Shown here piece by piece: positions 44,307 to 45,435 of a stretch of DNA of 45,435 bases. The position numbers were made by a program, and so were the translations under genes. The stretch lies in the NCBI GenBank assembly GCA_958436995.1, contig CAUBMI010000008.1, positions 1 through 45,435 of the forward strand, in the 5' to 3' direction. This DNA comes from an uncultured Collinsella sp. GTDB taxonomy: Bacteria; Actinomycetota; Coriobacteriia; Coriobacteriales; Coriobacteriaceae. The notes under the pieces are model-generated. The model saw only the letters and a list, made by a program, of their open reading frames with translations. It was not told the origin of the DNA and searched no databases. Numbering within the stretch: position 1 is the stretch's first letter; every line of letters begins with the position of its first letter.

Positions 44307-45233
44307 TTACAGCTTGGCGATGGCGTCGTCCACGTGCGAGACGTAGATGTCGTCGACCGCGGCGTTCTGTCCCAGACCCTGGAGCAGGCACGTCACTTCG
44401 AAGCCGGCGGCCACGAACTTCGCAGCCCAGCTGTCGGGGTCGGTCTCGTCTGCCATGTCGTTGTTCGCGTGGTCGCCCGCGACCACCATGAACGGCGCGA
44501 GCACGGCCTTCTTGTACCCTGCGGCGCTCGCGGCGGCGATAACATCCTCGCAGGTCGGTTCAGCCTCGACGGTGCCGACGAAGAACTGCGTCAAGCCCTC
44601 GTTCTTGAACACTTCCTGCATCTTGGCATAGTCGGCGTTGGAATCGGCTTCGGTGCCGTGGCCCATGAGGCATAGCGCCGTCTTGCCGTCGTCGAAGGAC
44701 GCCATGTTCTCCTTAATGGCTGCGGCCACCTTCTTGTAGTCGTCGTCGGAGGTGAGCAGCGGGTCGCCGAGCGAGATCTTGTCGAACTTGTCGGCGTACT
44801 TGTCGAGCTCGTCTTTCACGTCGGCGTATTCCAGGCCAGCCATGAGATGCGTCGGCTGCACGACGATTTCCTTCACGCCGTCTTCCACGCAGCGGTCGAG
44901 CGCCTCGGTCATGTTGTCGATCGTGATGCCGTCGCGCTTCTTCAGCTTGTCGATGATGATCTGCGCGGTGAAGGCGCGGCGGATGTCGTAGTCCTGCCAG
45001 TACTTCTCGCGGATAGCGTCTTCGATGGCGCCGATGGTGATGTGGCGCGAGTCGTTGTAGCTCGTGCCGAAGCTCGTGACGAGAATGACCGGCTTCACGG
45101 CCTTCTCCTTTTCGCTCGATTTCTCGGGACTCGCGGAGGTGCTGGAGCAGCCCGCGAGCGCGAATCCGGCAAGCGCGACGGCTCCGGTTGCTGCGGCGCC
45201 CATGAAGCCGCGGCGTGACATCTGGTCGGACAT
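44307..45233 (-). CDS. CbiK-type (sirohydrochlorin cobaltochelatase family) chelatase with Tat-like lipoprotein signal
   Basis: 308 residues. Residues 1-29 read as an export signal: a twin-arginine motif SRRGFMG, a hydrophobic stretch and a lipobox ending ALAGC with C29. The rest follows the CbiK class II chelatase fold: ILVTSFGTSY at 50-59, H129 in VVQPTHLMAG, H192 in MGHGTE, E223 in GTVEAEP and H255 in VAGDHANNDM. These match the metal-binding His/Glu/His set of periplasmic CbiK proteins, so catalysis or metal-tetrapyrrole binding looks possible outside the cell. Start at 45233 has AAAGGG upstream. First gene of the transport operon. Confidence 0.9.
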   Translation of the reverse strand: MSDQMSRRGFMGAAATGAVALAGFALAGCSSTSASPEKSSEKEKAVKPVILVTSFGTSYNDSRHITIGAIEDAIREKYWQDYDIRRAFTAQIIIDKLKKRDGITIDNMTEALDRCVEDGVKEIVVQPTHLMAGLEYADVKDELDKYADKFDKISLGDPLLTSDDDYKKVAAAIKENMASFDDGKTALCLMGHGTEADSNADYAKMQEVFKNEGLTQFFVGTVEAEPTCEDVIAAASAAGYKKAVLAPFMVVAGDHANNDMADETDPDSWAAKFVAAGFEVTCLLQGLGQNAAVDDIYVSHVDDAIAKL

Positions 45234-45291
45234 GGTTTTCCCTTTCCTCGGTTTGCCGGTCCCCCGGCGACAGTTGCTTATCGGCACAAGC

Positions 45292-45329
45292 GAAAGAAAA
45301 GCGCGCTCGTCCGCAAAGGGATAGCGCGC
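45292..45329 (-). terminator. Candidate leader attenuator upstream of the chelatase gene
   Basis: Read on the minus strand, GCGCGCT (45329-45323) pairs perfectly with AGCGCGC (45307-45301), followed by TTTTCTTTC. It lies about 60 bases before the chelatase start. The T tract is interrupted, so efficiency is uncertain. Further hairpins (CACGGC/GCCGTG near 45388-45402 and GCCGG/CCGGC at 45254-45267) make this a structured leader of at least 200 bases. Confidence 0.45.
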
Positions 45330-45408
45330 CTGTTTCTTGCATTCGAAAGGGAAGCGCACTCCTCGGGGTTCACAAGGAGATAACGCCACGGCGATGCCGT
45401 GAGGAAAA

Positions 45409-45435
45409 GGCGAAGCAGTCTGGCTTGGGGCGCGA
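45409..45435 (-). promoter_or_regulatory. Possible 3' tail of a cobalamin-type riboswitch, cut by window edge
   Basis: On the minus strand the segment AAGCCAGACTGCTTCGCC resembles the closing box of cobalamin riboswitches (of the form AGYCAGNANACYTGCC). Only this end is inside the window. The long structured leader, the attenuator and the corrinoid/haem-type genes that follow make the idea reasonable, but the aptamer core cannot be seen. Confidence 0.3.

Overview
The window looks like a chromosomal segment of a Coriobacteriia actinomycete, most likely Collinsella or a close relative. This is inferred from the codon use, the high G+C coding sequence and the gene set: a T-box ahead of ileS, an alaS-ruvX-mltG-yqeG-aroK run, a sigma-B-type module, and a complete fructose PTS with HPr and enzyme I. 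I ran no database search. Family assignments rest on motifs read in the translations and on remembered family consensus.

Layout. 1-863: the 5' part of an iron-containing alcohol (glycerol-type) dehydrogenase on the minus strand, cut by the window edge. 978-4260: promoter, isoleucine T-box leader, ileS and terminator. 4374-5986: lspA and an RluA-family pseudouridine synthase, coupled. 6069-10557: a GT2 membrane glycosyltransferase, a small A24 prepilin peptidase, a dGTPase-like HD protein and rarA. 10658-13817: a tight four-gene block of membrane coiled-coil protein, RsbW-like protein, sigma-B/F-type sigma factor and AI-2E-family permease. A small AT-rich membrane gene lies opposed between this block and alaS. 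14258-20934: alaS, ruvX, mltG, yqeG-type HAD phosphatase, aroK and an aroB homologue that has lost its active-site residues. 21067-27454: an M24 peptidase, then efp, Asp23-family, nusB, xseB, tlyA, nadK and recN, many of them overlapping. 27515-35385: a fructose catabolism region with an RpiR-type regulator, a fused fructose EII (B-C-A), HPr, enzyme I and two tandem PfkB kinases. The HPr gene is preceded by a 129-nt giant hairpin and by a leader that can mask its ribosome binding site. 35550-39433: a CCA-adding enzyme family protein, two identical tRNA-Glu(CTC) genes, a YbhN-like membrane protein and a TetR regulator with a candidate operator.

From 39437 to the right edge everything lies on the minus strand and looks like an accessory island. 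A truncated IS3-family transposase with an internal stop marks its border. Then, in reverse order of transcription, come an ABC ATPase with an unusual C-terminal domain, a FecCD/BtuC-type permease, a substrate-binding lipoprotein with an extra N-terminal beta-rich domain, a small lipoprotein, and a CbiK-type chelatase carrying a Tat-like lipoprotein signal. The leader upstream of the chelatase has a terminator-like hairpin and possibly the tail of a cobalamin-type riboswitch running off the window. I read this as an uptake system for a metal tetrapyrrole (corrinoid or haem) that puts a chelatase-fold protein outside the membrane. It is the strongest candidate here for a poorly described system.

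The fructose block is internally coherent: PEP to enzyme I to HPr to EIIA-EIIB-EIIC gives fructose-1-phosphate, which the PfkB kinases can convert to fructose-1,6-bisphosphate. The RpiR-type protein is the probable sensor of a sugar phosphate.
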